DNA of 64,000 nt. Origin: Lactobacillus kitasatonis DSM 16761 = JCM 1039. Lineage in GTDB: Bacteria > Bacillota > Bacilli > Lactobacillales > Lactobacillaceae. Shown one piece after another: positions 55,889 to 64,000 of the stretch. Position numbers and translations under genes: made by a program. The DNA lies in contig NZ_BALU01000001.1 in the NCBI RefSeq assembly GCF_000615285.1, forward strand, positions 124,001 to 188,000. Reading direction: 5' to 3'. Every line of letters begins with the position of its first letter. The stretch's first letter is position 1. A model generated the notes under the pieces. That model worked only from the letters and a program-made list of their open reading frames with translations. It searched no databases and was not told where the DNA came from.

Positions 55889-57480
55889 CTGTTTGCCTCT
55901 TTTCTTGTTCTAGTGAACTTAATTTCTTGATCAAATTTAGCTTTAACTTCTGGTGACAAATTATGAGCAATCATCAGAATGGTTCGGTTACTATGCAAAA
56001 GATTGTCGATGATCTTTTCTGATCCTGCACGATCAATTGCGCTGGTGACTTCGTCCATCAAAACAAATGGCTGATCATGAATTACACTTCTGGCTAAGAC
56101 CACTTTTTGTCTTTGACCACCGGAAATGTTCTCATTTTTGACATCAATAACGGTTTGAACACCATTCGGCATCTTGGCTAGATCTGGAGCAAGCTGCATA
56201 CCACTTACTACGGTTTCAACTTTATCAGCTAACTTTTCATTAAACATTGTGATGTTATCGCTAATTGAAGCTGGAAAAACAATTGGATCTTGTGGTAAGT
56301 AACCAACTTTGGCTTCAGCAAATGGAATTAAATTGCCGGCTTGATCAGTAAACTTTATTTCGCCACTTTCAGGTTTCATCTTGCCTAAAAGTAATTTAAA
56401 CAAGGTCGATTTACCTGTGCCTGAATCCCCTGTAAGCAGAACCTTTGCTCCTGGCTTAATACTAAAGTCTGGATAAGAGATTTGTTCACCATTTTCATAT
56501 TTGGCAGATAAATTCGAAACAGTAATGCCATAGGCTAGCTGCTTATTTTCAGATTCGTCCTTAATCTTTTTACGAAGCAAAAAAGTTTGTTCACGTAATT
56601 CTTTAGTTGACTTGACCCGAGTAATAGCACTAGTCATATTAAAGATCGATGAAAAGATTAAGAAGGCAAATGATCCGGCTACAGCCCAATCACCGAAAGA
56701 AATCTGATGAAAAATAAATAGAAAGCCGGCTAAAGCGCTCATCCCTATTTGAGCAATTGCATTACCAAAAGTATTGATAATATAAGAAATACTGCGATAT
56801 TTGTAGCTTTGCTTATTTGCATCAACGTATGAGTGGCTAGCTTTATGTAGTTCGCGGCTTAAGCGTGCATAAGCAGTGTATCTTCTCAATTCTTGTAAAC
56901 CACCCAGCCAATGCTCAATTGTATTTAACAGCTTCTCATTTTTGACATTAACTTCCTTCACTGCAGCTGAAGTTTTTTTCTCCATTATTTTGGGTAATAA
57001 AAGCGTAACGACAGCCAAAATAGCAGTAAACAAAAGAAGTAGCCAATTCATACTGATTAAAAGAGCAACACCAAAAACGATCTGTAAAACTGCGCTTAGG
57101 ATATCAATCCACGGAGTTGCATAATCATTATCAAGCAATTTTAAATTAGCTGTTAGTTCATTCTGCATTTTAGAGACTTTTTCATCCCCACCTGCATAAT
57201 AGTGATGTGTAAGGTCTTTTCTGATCTGGTGAATATAGTTCTGTACTTGCCTGGTCATTGTTTGGGTGGCAACCGGCAGCAATAAGGCTACTAGCAGTTC
57301 TAGAGCTAATTCGATAGCTTGCCACTGAACATATCCTGTCAAGTTGCCAGCTGTAATATCATTTAGCGCATATTTAAATAGATATTCATTAACTGTTCCT
57401 CCTAGTGTGTATAAGACAAATAGGAAGATGATTAGAATGGCTCGCGGAATATTTTGTCTGAACAATTCTTTGATTTCCAT
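55885..57480 (-). CDS. ABC exporter subunit A
   Basis: 531 residues with the same order: membrane domain to about 300, Walker A TGDSGTGKST, signature NISGGQRQKVVLARSVI, Walker B FVLMDEVTSAID. It is a paralogue of subunit B and of the exporter at 32203. Starts with GGAGGTAGCACT before the ATG. Confidence 0.9.
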   Translation of the reverse strand: MEIKELFRQNIPRAILIIFLFVLYTLGGTVNEYLFKYALNDITAGNLTGYVQWQAIELALELLVALLLPVATQTMTRQVQNYIHQIRKDLTHHYYAGGDEKVSKMQNELTANLKLLDNDYATPWIDILSAVLQIVFGVALLISMNWLLLLFTAILAVVTLLLPKIMEKKTSAAVKEVNVKNEKLLNTIEHWLGGLQELRRYTAYARLSRELHKASHSYVDANKQSYKYRSISYIINTFGNAIAQIGMSALAGFLFIFHQISFGDWAVAGSFAFLIFSSIFNMTSAITRVKSTKELREQTFLLRKKIKDESENKQLAYGITVSNLSAKYENGEQISYPDFSIKPGAKVLLTGDSGTGKSTLFKLLLGKMKPESGEIKFTDQAGNLIPFAEAKVGYLPQDPIVFPASISDNITMFNEKLADKVETVVSGMQLAPDLAKMPNGVQTVIDVKNENISGGQRQKVVLARSVIHDQPFVLMDEVTSAIDRAGSEKIIDNLLHSNRTILMIAHNLSPEVKAKFDQEIKFTRTRKEANR

Positions 57481-57602
57481 AGTGCTACCTCCAAAGTAAT
57501 TGCAGCTACTTTTTATATTAAATATATGTTAATAACATATTAATTTATAGTACTAACATTTTCAATATTTTTTATTTTTAGCTAATTTTTAAAGATAGCA
57601 CA

Positions 57603-57633
57603 AAAAAAGCAGAATCCACGTGGAATTCTGCTT
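57603..57633 (-). terminator. terminator after the small XRE regulator
   Basis: On the minus strand AGCAGAATTCC/GGATTCTGCTTTTTTT with loop ACGT. Confidence 0.9.
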
Positions 57634-57828
57634 TTACTTTGGCCAAAACAAATCATCTAATGTCTTATCAAGTGCTTCACAAATTCGGATACACAGATTT
57701 ACCGTCGGATTATAATCCCCTTTTTCAATTGCTGAAATTGTTTGCCTAGAAACATTTACTATGTCGGCTAACTCCTGTTGCGACAGGTCTTTACCTGCAC
57801 GAGCCGCCTTCATTTTTAAATTTTTCAT
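57634..57828 (-). CDS. small XRE-family regulator
   Basis: 64 residues, a bare helix-turn-helix domain (KAARAGKDLSQQELADI, SRQTISAIEKGDYNPTVNLC). Its ATG overlaps the stop of the membrane protein upstream by four bases. This pairing (YDERQ membrane protein plus short XRE) is common in Firmicutes; the regulator probably controls the pair. Confidence 0.88.
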   Translation of the reverse strand: MKNLKMKAARAGKDLSQQELADIVNVSRQTISAIEKGDYNPTVNLCIRICEALDKTLDDLFWPK

Positions 57829-58316
57829 TTTCTCACCTTACTAATGTAGAGCTGATATACATAGTTAACACCAACCAGGAGTAAAAACAAACCAAATAAT
57901 AGCAATAATACGTTATGATCCCATTTAGCAGCATTTTCGATAAGACCTAGAATACCAAAAACCAATTCGCATACTCCCAATAAAATGAAAGTTATGGAAC
58001 TCAATAGTAAGTTCTTTTCGTGCATGGCAATATACGCACCTTTGAAAATCGTATATCCAGTAAACACCATACATCCAATCAAAAGCGGAGCCAATAACAA
58101 AAAGACTGGTGTTATTTTCACGTTAAGATTATCTACAAGAAATAATAACAGAAAATCACTAACTGCTATTGCAATAAAGGCATACTTGTAGCCTCGACCA
58201 CGAATTACCGCTTGACGTTCATCATACTTCTCGCTTTTTCGATTCTTTCTATAGGTTACTAACATGTAGCCCAATGCCAAGAAAAATACAAAGATAATTA
58301 TATTTAGTGTATCCAT
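57825..58316 (-). CDS. YDERQ-type membrane protein paired with an XRE regulator
   Basis: 163 residues with four to five helices and the diagnostic KYDERQAVIRGRGYKYAF segment after the first helix. Unknown function. The ATG at 58316 has AAAGGGA at good spacing; a second ATG nine bases upstream is too near. It is driven by a strong promoter carrying a palindrome at the -35. Confidence 0.82.
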   Translation of the reverse strand: MDTLNIIIFVFFLALGYMLVTYRKNRKSEKYDERQAVIRGRGYKYAFIAIAVSDFLLLFLVDNLNVKITPVFLLLAPLLIGCMVFTGYTIFKGAYIAMHEKNLLLSSITFILLGVCELVFGILGLIENAAKWDHNVLLLLFGLFLLLVGVNYVYQLYISKVRK

Positions 58317-58345
58317 TTTTATCATTCCCTTTCAAATTTGATCAC

Positions 58346-58374
58346 ATTATAATACATATTTTTACAAATGTAAA
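58346..58374 (-). promoter_or_regulatory. promoter with palindromic -35 for the YDERQ/XRE pair
   Basis: Minus strand TTTACA (58369-58374), 17-bp spacer, TATAAT (58346-58351). TTTACAAATGTAAA is an almost perfect palindrome over the -35 and a further TTTACA follows at 58381-58386 on the other strand. Likely binding site of the XRE protein. Confidence 0.65.
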
Positions 58375-58412
58375 TTATATTTTACATTATTGCAGATAAA
58401 TTTAACTAAAAC

Positions 58413-58440
58413 AGGTCGATACATTATTCGTATCGGCCTT
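58413..58440 (-). terminator. hairpin after the MerR gene
   Basis: GG-CGATAC/GTATCG-CC with only a short T tract on this strand, so a weak terminator. Confidence 0.5.
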
Positions 58441-58456
58441 TATTGCCTAGGAAATA

Positions 58457-59185
58457 TTAACGGACAGTTTCTAAACAATATGATTTTTTATGGCAGTTTG
58501 GACAGCGCAATCTTCTAGTATGTGGCGTGTGTGCCGCAAACATAAACGTCTTTAGTTCTGGAACAAATTTGTAATCGCAATTAGGACAAATATATGCCAC
58601 TTTTTGATAGTAAATTTTAAGTAGCACAACTGACATTGCAATTAAAATTGCTACTAAAACAGTCACCGAAATATAGACTGCAGTGTTCATTTTATTGATG
58701 ATAAAGTATGCGATAAATGCCATCCCCATTAATTCAACAGCGATTTCTACCGCTGACAGCTTCCACACTGACCGTGTTACTTCTTTATATCTAGTTTCAT
58801 TATTCATAATCTTCGTAATGTCAGTAACTTCCGCAATATTATTTGGTTTGCTTAAAACTTTTTGAAGTTGAACAATTTTCTTATTTTGTTCTTCCAGTTT
58901 TTGTGTTTCTGCTTTATTTCTTTTTAGCTGATCTTCAAGCAAAAGATCGATCAACTTATCACCATTTTTATCCTCTAATATTTTTTGAATATCTTTTAAT
59001 GAAAAGCCTAATTCTTTTAAAAAGATAATCAGTTTTAATTGCTTTACCTGCTTAGCAGAATATAAGCGATAGCCACTTTCACTTACTCTGCTAGGTTTTA
59101 CCAAACCTTTTTGATCATAATAGCGAATGGTTCTAGTGGTTATGTTCAACTTCTTTGCTAAATCTCCGATTGTATATTCTGACAT
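58457..59185 (-). CDS. MerR-family regulator with membrane and zinc-ribbon C-terminus
   Basis: 242 residues. A MerR DNA-binding domain (YTIGDLAKKLNITTRTIRYYD, LKELGFSLKDIQKIL) and coiled coil to about 120 are followed by two membrane helices at about 145-190 and a C-terminal pair ICPNCDYKF and RCPNCHKKSYC, a four-cysteine zinc ribbon. This combination is unusual: MerR proteins are normally soluble. It may sense a membrane or metal signal. Promoter has a 19-bp spacer as expected for MerR control. Confidence 0.88.
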   Translation of the reverse strand: MSEYTIGDLAKKLNITTRTIRYYDQKGLVKPSRVSESGYRLYSAKQVKQLKLIIFLKELGFSLKDIQKILEDKNGDKLIDLLLEDQLKRNKAETQKLEEQNKKIVQLQKVLSKPNNIAEVTDITKIMNNETRYKEVTRSVWKLSAVEIAVELMGMAFIAYFIINKMNTAVYISVTVLVAILIAMSVVLLKIYYQKVAYICPNCDYKFVPELKTFMFAAHTPHTRRLRCPNCHKKSYCLETVR

Positions 59186-59207
59186 TACTTTCTCACCTCA
59201 CAACTTA

Positions 59208-59238
59208 AATATACGGGTTTACGCTACGTCAGAGTCAA
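59208..59238 (-). promoter_or_regulatory. MerR-type promoter with 19-bp spacer
   Basis: Minus strand TTGACT (59233-59238), 19-bp spacer, TATATT (59208-59213). The spacer holds ACGTAGCGT, partly symmetric. An over-long spacer is the hallmark of promoters activated by MerR proteins, so the gene probably regulates itself. Confidence 0.72.
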
Positions 59239-59296
59239 GAATAAGCTAAATTTTCCTGAAAAAACTTCAAAAAGCAAATATTTTACTCTTTTCCTA

Positions 59297-59343
59297 TTGA
59301 AATTATTAACGTTAACTGTATAATTTTAAGTGAATGTTCACTT
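59297..59343 (+). promoter_or_regulatory. promoter and palindromes of permease copy 2
   Basis: TTGAAA (59297-59302), 16-bp spacer, TATAAT (59319-59324). TTAACGTTAA (59306-59315) lies in the spacer and AAGTGAATGTTCACTT (59328-59343), a perfect inverted repeat of seven bases around TG, covers the start point. Both are operator candidates. Confidence 0.55.
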
Positions 59344-59365
59344 TATACAAATTTCGGAGGACTAA

Positions 59366-60673
59366 ATGAACGCAATCAGTAATTTCTTTCATTTAAAGGA
59401 GAACAATACCTCCTTTAAGACCGAGCTTTTAGCCGGTTTGACTACTTTCGTAAGTATGTCATACATTCTTTTCGTTAACCCAAACGTTTTGGGCGCTAGT
59501 GGTATGGATAAAGGTGCATTGTTCACCGTTACTGCATTATCTGCAGCATTCACCTGTATCGTGATGGGACTTGTTGCCAACTATCCAATCGCTTCAGCTC
59601 CAACGTTAGGTTTGAACGCATTCTTCACTTACACAGTTTGTCTTGGCATGCACGTTAAATGGCAAACAGCTTTAGCTGCCGTTTTTGTTGCATCAATTCT
59701 TTTCATTTTACTAACTGTCTTTAAAGTTCGTGAGATGATTATTGATGCGATACCGGCAGACATTAAATATGCTATTTCTGCCGGTATCGGTTTATTCATC
59801 GCCTTCATCGGTCTTCAAGGTGGTAAGTTAATTCAAAACAGTGACTCAACTTTGGTTACTATCGGTAGCCTTAACAATCCAACTGTTTGGATCACTATTT
59901 TCGGTTTATTCATTACTATCTTCTTGATGATTGCCCGTGTACCGGGTGCCATCTTCATCGGTATGATTATATCTGCTGTCTTCGGTGTCGTTATTGGTCA
60001 AATTCCAATGCCTAAAGGTATCGTTTCATCTGTTCCAAGTATCGCCCCAACCTTTGGTCAAGCAATCTTCCATATCGGTGACATCAACACCGTTCAAATG
60101 TGGGTAGTTGTCTTCACCTTCTTGCTTGTTACCTTCTTCGATACCACTGGTACCTTGATCGGTTTGGTTCAACAAGCTGGTTTGATGAAAGACAACAAGA
60201 TGCCACGTGCCGGTGAAGCTTTAGCTGCCGACTCATCTGGTATGCTTGTTGGTTCAGTTCTTGGTACTTCACCAGTTGGTGCATTTGTGGAATCAAGTTC
60301 TGGTATTGCCGTTGGTGGTAGAACCGGTTTAACCGCAGTTTGGGTAGGTATCTTCTTCCTCATTTCTACAATCTTTAGTCCAATCTTAAGTGTCTTTACC
60401 ACTCAAGTAACTGCTCCTGCCTTAATCATTGTTGGTGTACTGATGGCCGAAAACTTGGCTAACGTACATTGGACCAACCTCGAAATCGCCATTCCATGTT
60501 TCCTTATTGCCATCGGAATGCCTCTTACATACTCTATCTCAGACGGTTTAGGTTGGGGAATTATCGTTTACCCAATTTCAATGATCGCAGCCAAGCGTTT
60601 CAAAGAGATTACGCCAATGATGTGGATTCTATTTGTAGTATTCGTTATCTATTACATTGTTTTAAATGTCTAG
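59366..60673 (+). CDS. guanine/hypoxanthine permease, AzgA-like NCS2 family (copy 2)
   Basis: 435 residues, closely similar to copies 1 and 3: LLAGLTTFVSMSYILFVNPNVLG, GIGLFIAFIGLQGGKLI, FFDTTGTLIGLVQQAGL. Purine base uptake by proton symport. CGGAGG lies before the ATG. Unlike copy 3 it has no riboswitch, only a promoter with palindromes, so it should respond to another signal. Confidence 0.92.
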   Translation: MNAISNFFHLKENNTSFKTELLAGLTTFVSMSYILFVNPNVLGASGMDKGALFTVTALSAAFTCIVMGLVANYPIASAPTLGLNAFFTYTVCLGMHVKWQTALAAVFVASILFILLTVFKVREMIIDAIPADIKYAISAGIGLFIAFIGLQGGKLIQNSDSTLVTIGSLNNPTVWITIFGLFITIFLMIARVPGAIFIGMIISAVFGVVIGQIPMPKGIVSSVPSIAPTFGQAIFHIGDINTVQMWVVVFTFLLVTFFDTTGTLIGLVQQAGLMKDNKMPRAGEALAADSSGMLVGSVLGTSPVGAFVESSSGIAVGGRTGLTAVWVGIFFLISTIFSPILSVFTTQVTAPALIIVGVLMAENLANVHWTNLEIAIPCFLIAIGMPLTYSISDGLGWGIIVYPISMIAAKRFKEITPMMWILFVVFVIYYIVLNV

Positions 60674-60701
60674 CTAATTTCACTAGTAAAATACCTCTTT
60701 C

Positions 60702-60734
60702 AAAAACAAGTAGTTAACAGCTACTTGTTTTTTA
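60702..60734 (+). terminator. terminator after permease copy 2
   Basis: AAACAAGTAG/CTACTTGTTTTTTA. Confidence 0.9.
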
Positions 60735-60821
60735 TTTCTCAGGAAATAACTATAATACATCTCCTCCCAACCCCAATTTGCTTATCTACTAGATTTCTGC
60801 TAGAATACTTAACAATCAATA

Positions 60822-60956
60822 TATCTATATATCGTCGAGATAAGGTCGACAGTGTCTACCCTGAACCATAAATTCAGGACTATAGGTATTAGACGTCACA
60901 AATCGTTTAAAGGACATCTTTTACCCATAGTTGGTGGGTAACTGGGTCCTTTTTTC
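60822..60956 (+). promoter_or_regulatory. guanine riboswitch (purine aptamer plus terminator)
   Basis: Aptamer 60822-60888: P1 TATCTATA/TATAGGTA, P2 GTCGA/TCGAC, P3 CTGAA/TTCAG, with conserved core bases ATAAGG, GTCTACC, CCATAAA and GACTAT. The cytosine in GACTAT is the position that pairs with the ligand, so guanine or hypoxanthine is recognised. A terminator AGGAC...GTCCTTTTTT follows at 60911-60956. High purine would switch off the permease. Confidence 0.93.
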
Positions 60957-60974
60957 ATTTGTTTTGGAGGAAAA

Positions 60975-62285
60975 ATGCAGACATTAGATAAAGTCTTTCA
61001 TTTACAGGATGCTCATACCACTGTTAAGCGCGAGTTAATCGCTGCATTAACTACGTTTGTTAGTCTCTCCTACATCCTATTTGTTAACCCTAACATTTTG
61101 CACGCAGCTGGTATTCCAAAAGGTGCAGCCTTTACTGTTACCGCAGTAGCAACTGCAATTGGTTGTTTCTTGATGGGTTTTATTGCTAATTATCCTATTG
61201 CGTTAGCCCCAACCTTGGGTAGTGGTGCCTTCTTTGCATACAACGTATGTGTCGGAATGCATATTTCCTGGGAAACAGCTTTAGCTGCTGTACTTGTTGC
61301 TTCAATCTTGTTCATCTTAATCACTGTTTTCAAATTACGTGAAATGGTGGTTAATGCAATTCCACAAGATATGAAATATGCCATTTCAGCTGGTATTGGT
61401 TTATTCATTGCCTTTATCGGTTTGAAAAATGGTCAATTAATCGTCAACAGTGACTCAACTTTAGTTACATTAGGTAAATTCAGCAATCCTGCTGTTTGGA
61501 TTACTTTATTCGGTTTAGTTTTAACCGTTGTCTTAATGTGTTTAAACGTACCTGGTTCAATCTTTATCGGTATGATTGTTACTGCTATCTTTGGTATGAT
61601 CATCGGTCAAATTCCATTGCCACATGCTATTGTTTCAGGTGCACCAGGTATTGCACCAACATTTGGTCAAGCTGTTTTCCACTTGAAGGATATTAATACC
61701 GCACAACTTTGGATGGTTGTTTTGACCTTCTTACTTGTTACTTTCTTTGATACTGCTGGTACTTTGATCGGTATGACTGAACAAGCCGGTATGGTTGATA
61801 AAGATGGTAAGATTCCACGAATCGGTCGTGCCTTTTTAGCTGACTCAACTGCCATGGTTGAAGGTGCTGTCTTTGGTACTGCTCCACTTGGTACTTCAGT
61901 AGAATCTAGTGCCGGTATCGCAATGGGCGGTAGAACTGGTTTAACTGCGATCTTTGTTGGTATTTTCTTTATCATCAGTATGATCTTCAGTCCACTTCTT
62001 TCCGTTATTCCTACTGCCGTAACAGCTCCGGCTTTGATCATTGTTGGTGTCTTGATGGCAAGCAACTTGAGAAAGATCGATTGGGACAAGTTCGAAATTG
62101 CTTTCCCAGCATTTTTGACAGTTGTAGGGATGCCATTAACTTACAGTATTTCAGATGGTTTGGCTTTAGGATTGATCGCTTACCCTATCACTATGATCGC
62201 TTCTAAGCGTGCTAAGGAAGTTACTCCGATGATGTACATCTTATTCGTGGTATTCATCATCTTCTTCCTGGTTACTAATTTATAA
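60975..62285 (+). CDS. guanine/hypoxanthine permease, AzgA-like NCS2 family (copy 3)
   Basis: 436 residues, the third paralogue (LIAALTTFVSLSYILFVNPNI, GIGLFIAFIGLKNGQLI, FFDTAGTLIGMTEQAGM). It has a guanine riboswitch upstream, so it is the purine-regulated copy and supports the substrate assignment for the others. TTTGGAGGAAAA precedes the ATG. Confidence 0.94.
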   Translation: MQTLDKVFHLQDAHTTVKRELIAALTTFVSLSYILFVNPNILHAAGIPKGAAFTVTAVATAIGCFLMGFIANYPIALAPTLGSGAFFAYNVCVGMHISWETALAAVLVASILFILITVFKLREMVVNAIPQDMKYAISAGIGLFIAFIGLKNGQLIVNSDSTLVTLGKFSNPAVWITLFGLVLTVVLMCLNVPGSIFIGMIVTAIFGMIIGQIPLPHAIVSGAPGIAPTFGQAVFHLKDINTAQLWMVVLTFLLVTFFDTAGTLIGMTEQAGMVDKDGKIPRIGRAFLADSTAMVEGAVFGTAPLGTSVESSAGIAMGGRTGLTAIFVGIFFIISMIFSPLLSVIPTAVTAPALIIVGVLMASNLRKIDWDKFEIAFPAFLTVVGMPLTYSISDGLALGLIAYPITMIASKRAKEVTPMMYILFVVFIIFFLVTNL

Positions 62286-62288
62286 AAC

Positions 62289-62320
62289 AAAAGAGATCCG
62301 TATGGGTCTCTTTTATTTTG
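62289..62320 (+). terminator. terminator after permease copy 3
   Basis: AAAAGAGATCC/GGGTCTCTTTTATTTT with loop GTAT. Confidence 0.9.
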
Positions 62321-62394
62321 CCTTTTTTAAATTTTTTGTTGACAAATTATTTCCTAGACTATATTATGATAGCAACATTAAAAGCAAATTAAGC

Positions 62395-62655
62395 AATGAC
62401 AAGGAAAGTAAAAAATAAAACTTTCTACAGAGAGTTTCTAGTTTGGTGAGAAGAAATGTCTGTTTTTATTTTTGAAAATGGCCTTCGAGCATGAACCTGC
62501 GATATTTAGCAGATTCAGGGTCCGCCCTCTATCGCGGTAGTGTATCGCCTTTTGGGCTGTACATGAACCGAGGTGGAACTTCCATAAAGAATAGGTGGTA
62601 CCGCGTGATAAACGCCCTATTAGATCGACATGATCTAGTAAGGCGTTTTTTCTTT
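62395..62655 (+). promoter_or_regulatory. T-box riboswitch, methionine specifier, upstream of oppA
   Basis: The conserved AGGTGGTACCGCG is at 62592-62604, followed by a terminator AAACGCC...GGCGTTTTTT (62610-62653). Stem I has the GGTGAGAAG apical loop and, on its 3' side, TTGAAA followed by ATG (62478-62480), in the same context as AAC in the asnA T-box, so methionine is the likely specifier. Uncharged tRNA-Met would then switch on peptide uptake. Confidence 0.88.
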
Positions 62656-62695
62656 TTCATTGCTTAATTTTCGTCTATCGTAAAGGAGTTTAGCA

Positions 62696-64000
62696 ATGAA
62701 AATATCAAAGAAGATTTTAGCAACAGGTACAATTATCGTTTCAGCATTAGCTCTTGCAGCTTGTGGTAATCAATCAGCTTCACAAAAGAAAAAGCAAGTT
62801 TTAAATTGGTCAGAAACCACCCAGTTATCAACTCAGGATCCATCTTTAGCTACTGACACTACTAGTTTTCAAGCCCTATTAAACACTGGTGATGGCCTTT
62901 ACCGTTTAGATAAAAACAACAAGCCTAAACTATCTTTAGCCAAATCTGTTAAGATCTCTAAAGGCGGCAGAGTTTATGATTTCGTTTTACGTAAAAATTC
63001 TAAGTGGTCAAACGGCGATCCTCTTACTGCTAAAGATTTCGTTTATTCTTACCAAAGAACTGTCAACCCAGCTACCAAATCGCAAATGGCTTTCTACCTC
63101 TACCAAATTAAGAATGCTCAAGCAATCAACAGTGGCAAGAAGCAGCCATCTACTCTTGGGGTAACCGCACCTTCTAAATATCATTTGCGTATAGAGCTCA
63201 CTCGCCCACTCAGTTACTTCAAGAATTTACTTGCTTGGCCACTATTCTTCCCACAAAACCAAAAAGTAGTTCAAAAGTACGGCAAACTTTACGGCACACA
63301 AGCTAAGTACACCGTTTCTTCTGGTCCCTTCATTTTAACTAAATGGACCGGCAATAATAAGACTTGGACTTTAGTCAAAAATAAGAATTACTGGGATACA
63401 AAAGACGTTAAATTAAGTAAAGTTAACGAACAAGTTAGTGAATCAACTACCACTAGCTACAACCTTTTCCAAGCCGGAAAAGCTGACGAAACAGGCTTAA
63501 CCGGTCAACAAGTAGCTTCCAACAAGAATAAGTCCGGCTATCACGCTAGACTTTCTTCAGCTATTCGCCGTCTTGAATTAAACCAAAACAAGGTTAAGGC
63601 ATTTAAGAATTTGAAAATTAGACAAGCATTCTCATATGCAATCAACCGTCAGCAATTGGCTAACAACATTTTGAAAGACGGTTCTATTCCAGCTAAGGGC
63701 TTTGTTCCATCAGGCATGGGTACCAATCCAAAAACTGGCGCTCAGTTTGAAGATGATGCCTACGTAAAGAGCGATGTAAGTTATGACTTACAGAAGGCAA
63801 AATCATTATTGAAACAAGGCTATAAAGAAACTGGAACCAAGTCTATCAATGTCACCTTATTAGCTAGTGATGACGATACTTCAAAGCAAACTGCCGAATT
63901 CTTACAAAGCCAATTAGATCGTTTGCCTAACGTCAATATTTCAGTGCAAAGTATTCCATTTACTCAATTGATTTCTCGTCAAACTGCAGGAAACTACGAA
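62696..64000 (+). CDS. oppA: oligopeptide ABC transporter substrate-binding lipoprotein, 3' end outside window
   Basis: The first 435 codons of an OppA-type protein. Lipoprotein signal ends SALALAAC (C23). The SBP_bac_5 domain follows: LATDTTSFQALLNTGDGLY, NGDPLTAKDFVYSYQRTVNP, KYTVSSGPFILTKWTGNN, LKIRQAFSYAINRQQLA. It captures peptides outside the cell for import. AAAGGAG precedes the ATG. The T-box upstream suggests induction when methionine is scarce. The missing tail is probably about 100 residues. Confidence 0.95.
   Translation, partial: MKISKKILATGTIIVSALALAACGNQSASQKKKQVLNWSETTQLSTQDPSLATDTTSFQALLNTGDGLYRLDKNNKPKLSLAKSVKISKGGRVYDFVLRKNSKWSNGDPLTAKDFVYSYQRTVNPATKSQMAFYLYQIKNAQAINSGKKQPSTLGVTAPSKYHLRIELTRPLSYFKNLLAWPLFFPQNQKVVQKYGKLYGTQAKYTVSSGPFILTKWTGNNKTWTLVKNKNYWDTKDVKLSKVNEQVSESTTTSYNLFQAGKADETGLTGQQVASNKNKSGYHARLSSAIRRLELNQNKVKAFKNLKIRQAFSYAINRQQLANNILKDGSIPAKGFVPSGMGTNPKTGAQFEDDAYVKSDVSYDLQKAKSLLKQGYKETGTKSINVTLLASDDDTSKQTAEFLQSQLDRLPNVNISVQSIPFTQLISRQTAGNYE

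Noticed and set aside
1-64000. CRISPR array, prophage, insertion sequence, tRNA or rRNA
   Set aside because: I found no regularly spaced direct repeats, no transposase or phage genes, and no tRNA or rRNA sequence in the window.

Overview
The window comes from a low-GC Gram-positive lactobacillus of the acidophilus/helveticus/crispatus complex. Evidence: AT-rich sequence with strong GGAGG ribosome sites and frequent GTG/TTG starts; a GH25 lysin ending in what looks like an S-layer-type cell-wall domain; a dltXABCD operon; tandem deoxyguanosine/deoxyadenosine kinases like those of L. acidophilus R-26; T-boxes; and many ABC and amino-acid transporters. The number of broken genes recalls L. helveticus. 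I see no rRNA, tRNA, transposase, prophage or CRISPR array.

Layout. 0-8 kb: a broken mupG, asnA behind an asparagine T-box, amino-acid permeases (one decayed), a glutamine-amidotransferase hydrolase and signal peptidase I. 8-15 kb: a frameshifted ClpE-type ATPase behind a perfect CIRCE, a cluster of DnaA-box sequences, a cell-surface hydrolase, a frameshifted PTS EIIC and the wreck of an FtsX-type ABC transporter. 15-27 kb (cell envelope): flippase (frameshifted), lysin, DUF975 protein, and the dlt operon extended by a serine hydrolase and preceded by a surface beta-propeller protein. 26.9-27.3 kb: two tandem small-RNA candidates. 27-37 kb: CbpB, a P-type ATPase, a Na+/H+ antiporter, a type I toxin-antitoxin locus, an ABC exporter with a DUF4097 protein beside an Rgg regulator, an NlpC/P60 protein, an XRE regulator, a CPBP protease and a YdcF protein. 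37-41 kb: a three-times frameshifted MacB-like ABC transporter and a frameshifted ECF S component. 41-47 kb: a nucleoside BMP/ABC system. 47-51 kb: aldo/keto reductase, nagB with a double GntR-type operator, dgk-dak and a HAD phosphatase. 51-62 kb: three guanine/hypoxanthine permease paralogues (one behind a guanine riboswitch), an AAA/DUF4143 ATPase, a pair of ABC exporters, and XRE and MerR regulators. The right end holds an oligopeptide-binding protein behind a T-box with a methionine specifier.

How the genes fit together: the right half is rich in purine and nucleoside salvage (BMP lipoprotein, NupABC-like ABC system, two deoxynucleoside kinases, three nucleobase permeases), as expected of an organism that scavenges purines and deoxynucleosides. 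The left and middle parts deal with the envelope (D-alanylation, flippase, lysin, signal peptidase) and amino-acid uptake.

Most notable: (1) tandem RNAs at 26.9-27.3 kb with the architecture of streptococcal csRNAs, in which a single-stranded stretch is complementary to a Shine-Dalgarno plus AUG; (2) a type I toxin locus whose toxin and antisense promoters and terminators can all be read; (3) at least nine single-base deletions in otherwise intact genes and no insertion in any of them, which raises the question of assembly error versus real gene decay; (4) several readable operators (CIRCE, dre-like, a MerR-type 19-bp spacer, palindromes inside promoters).
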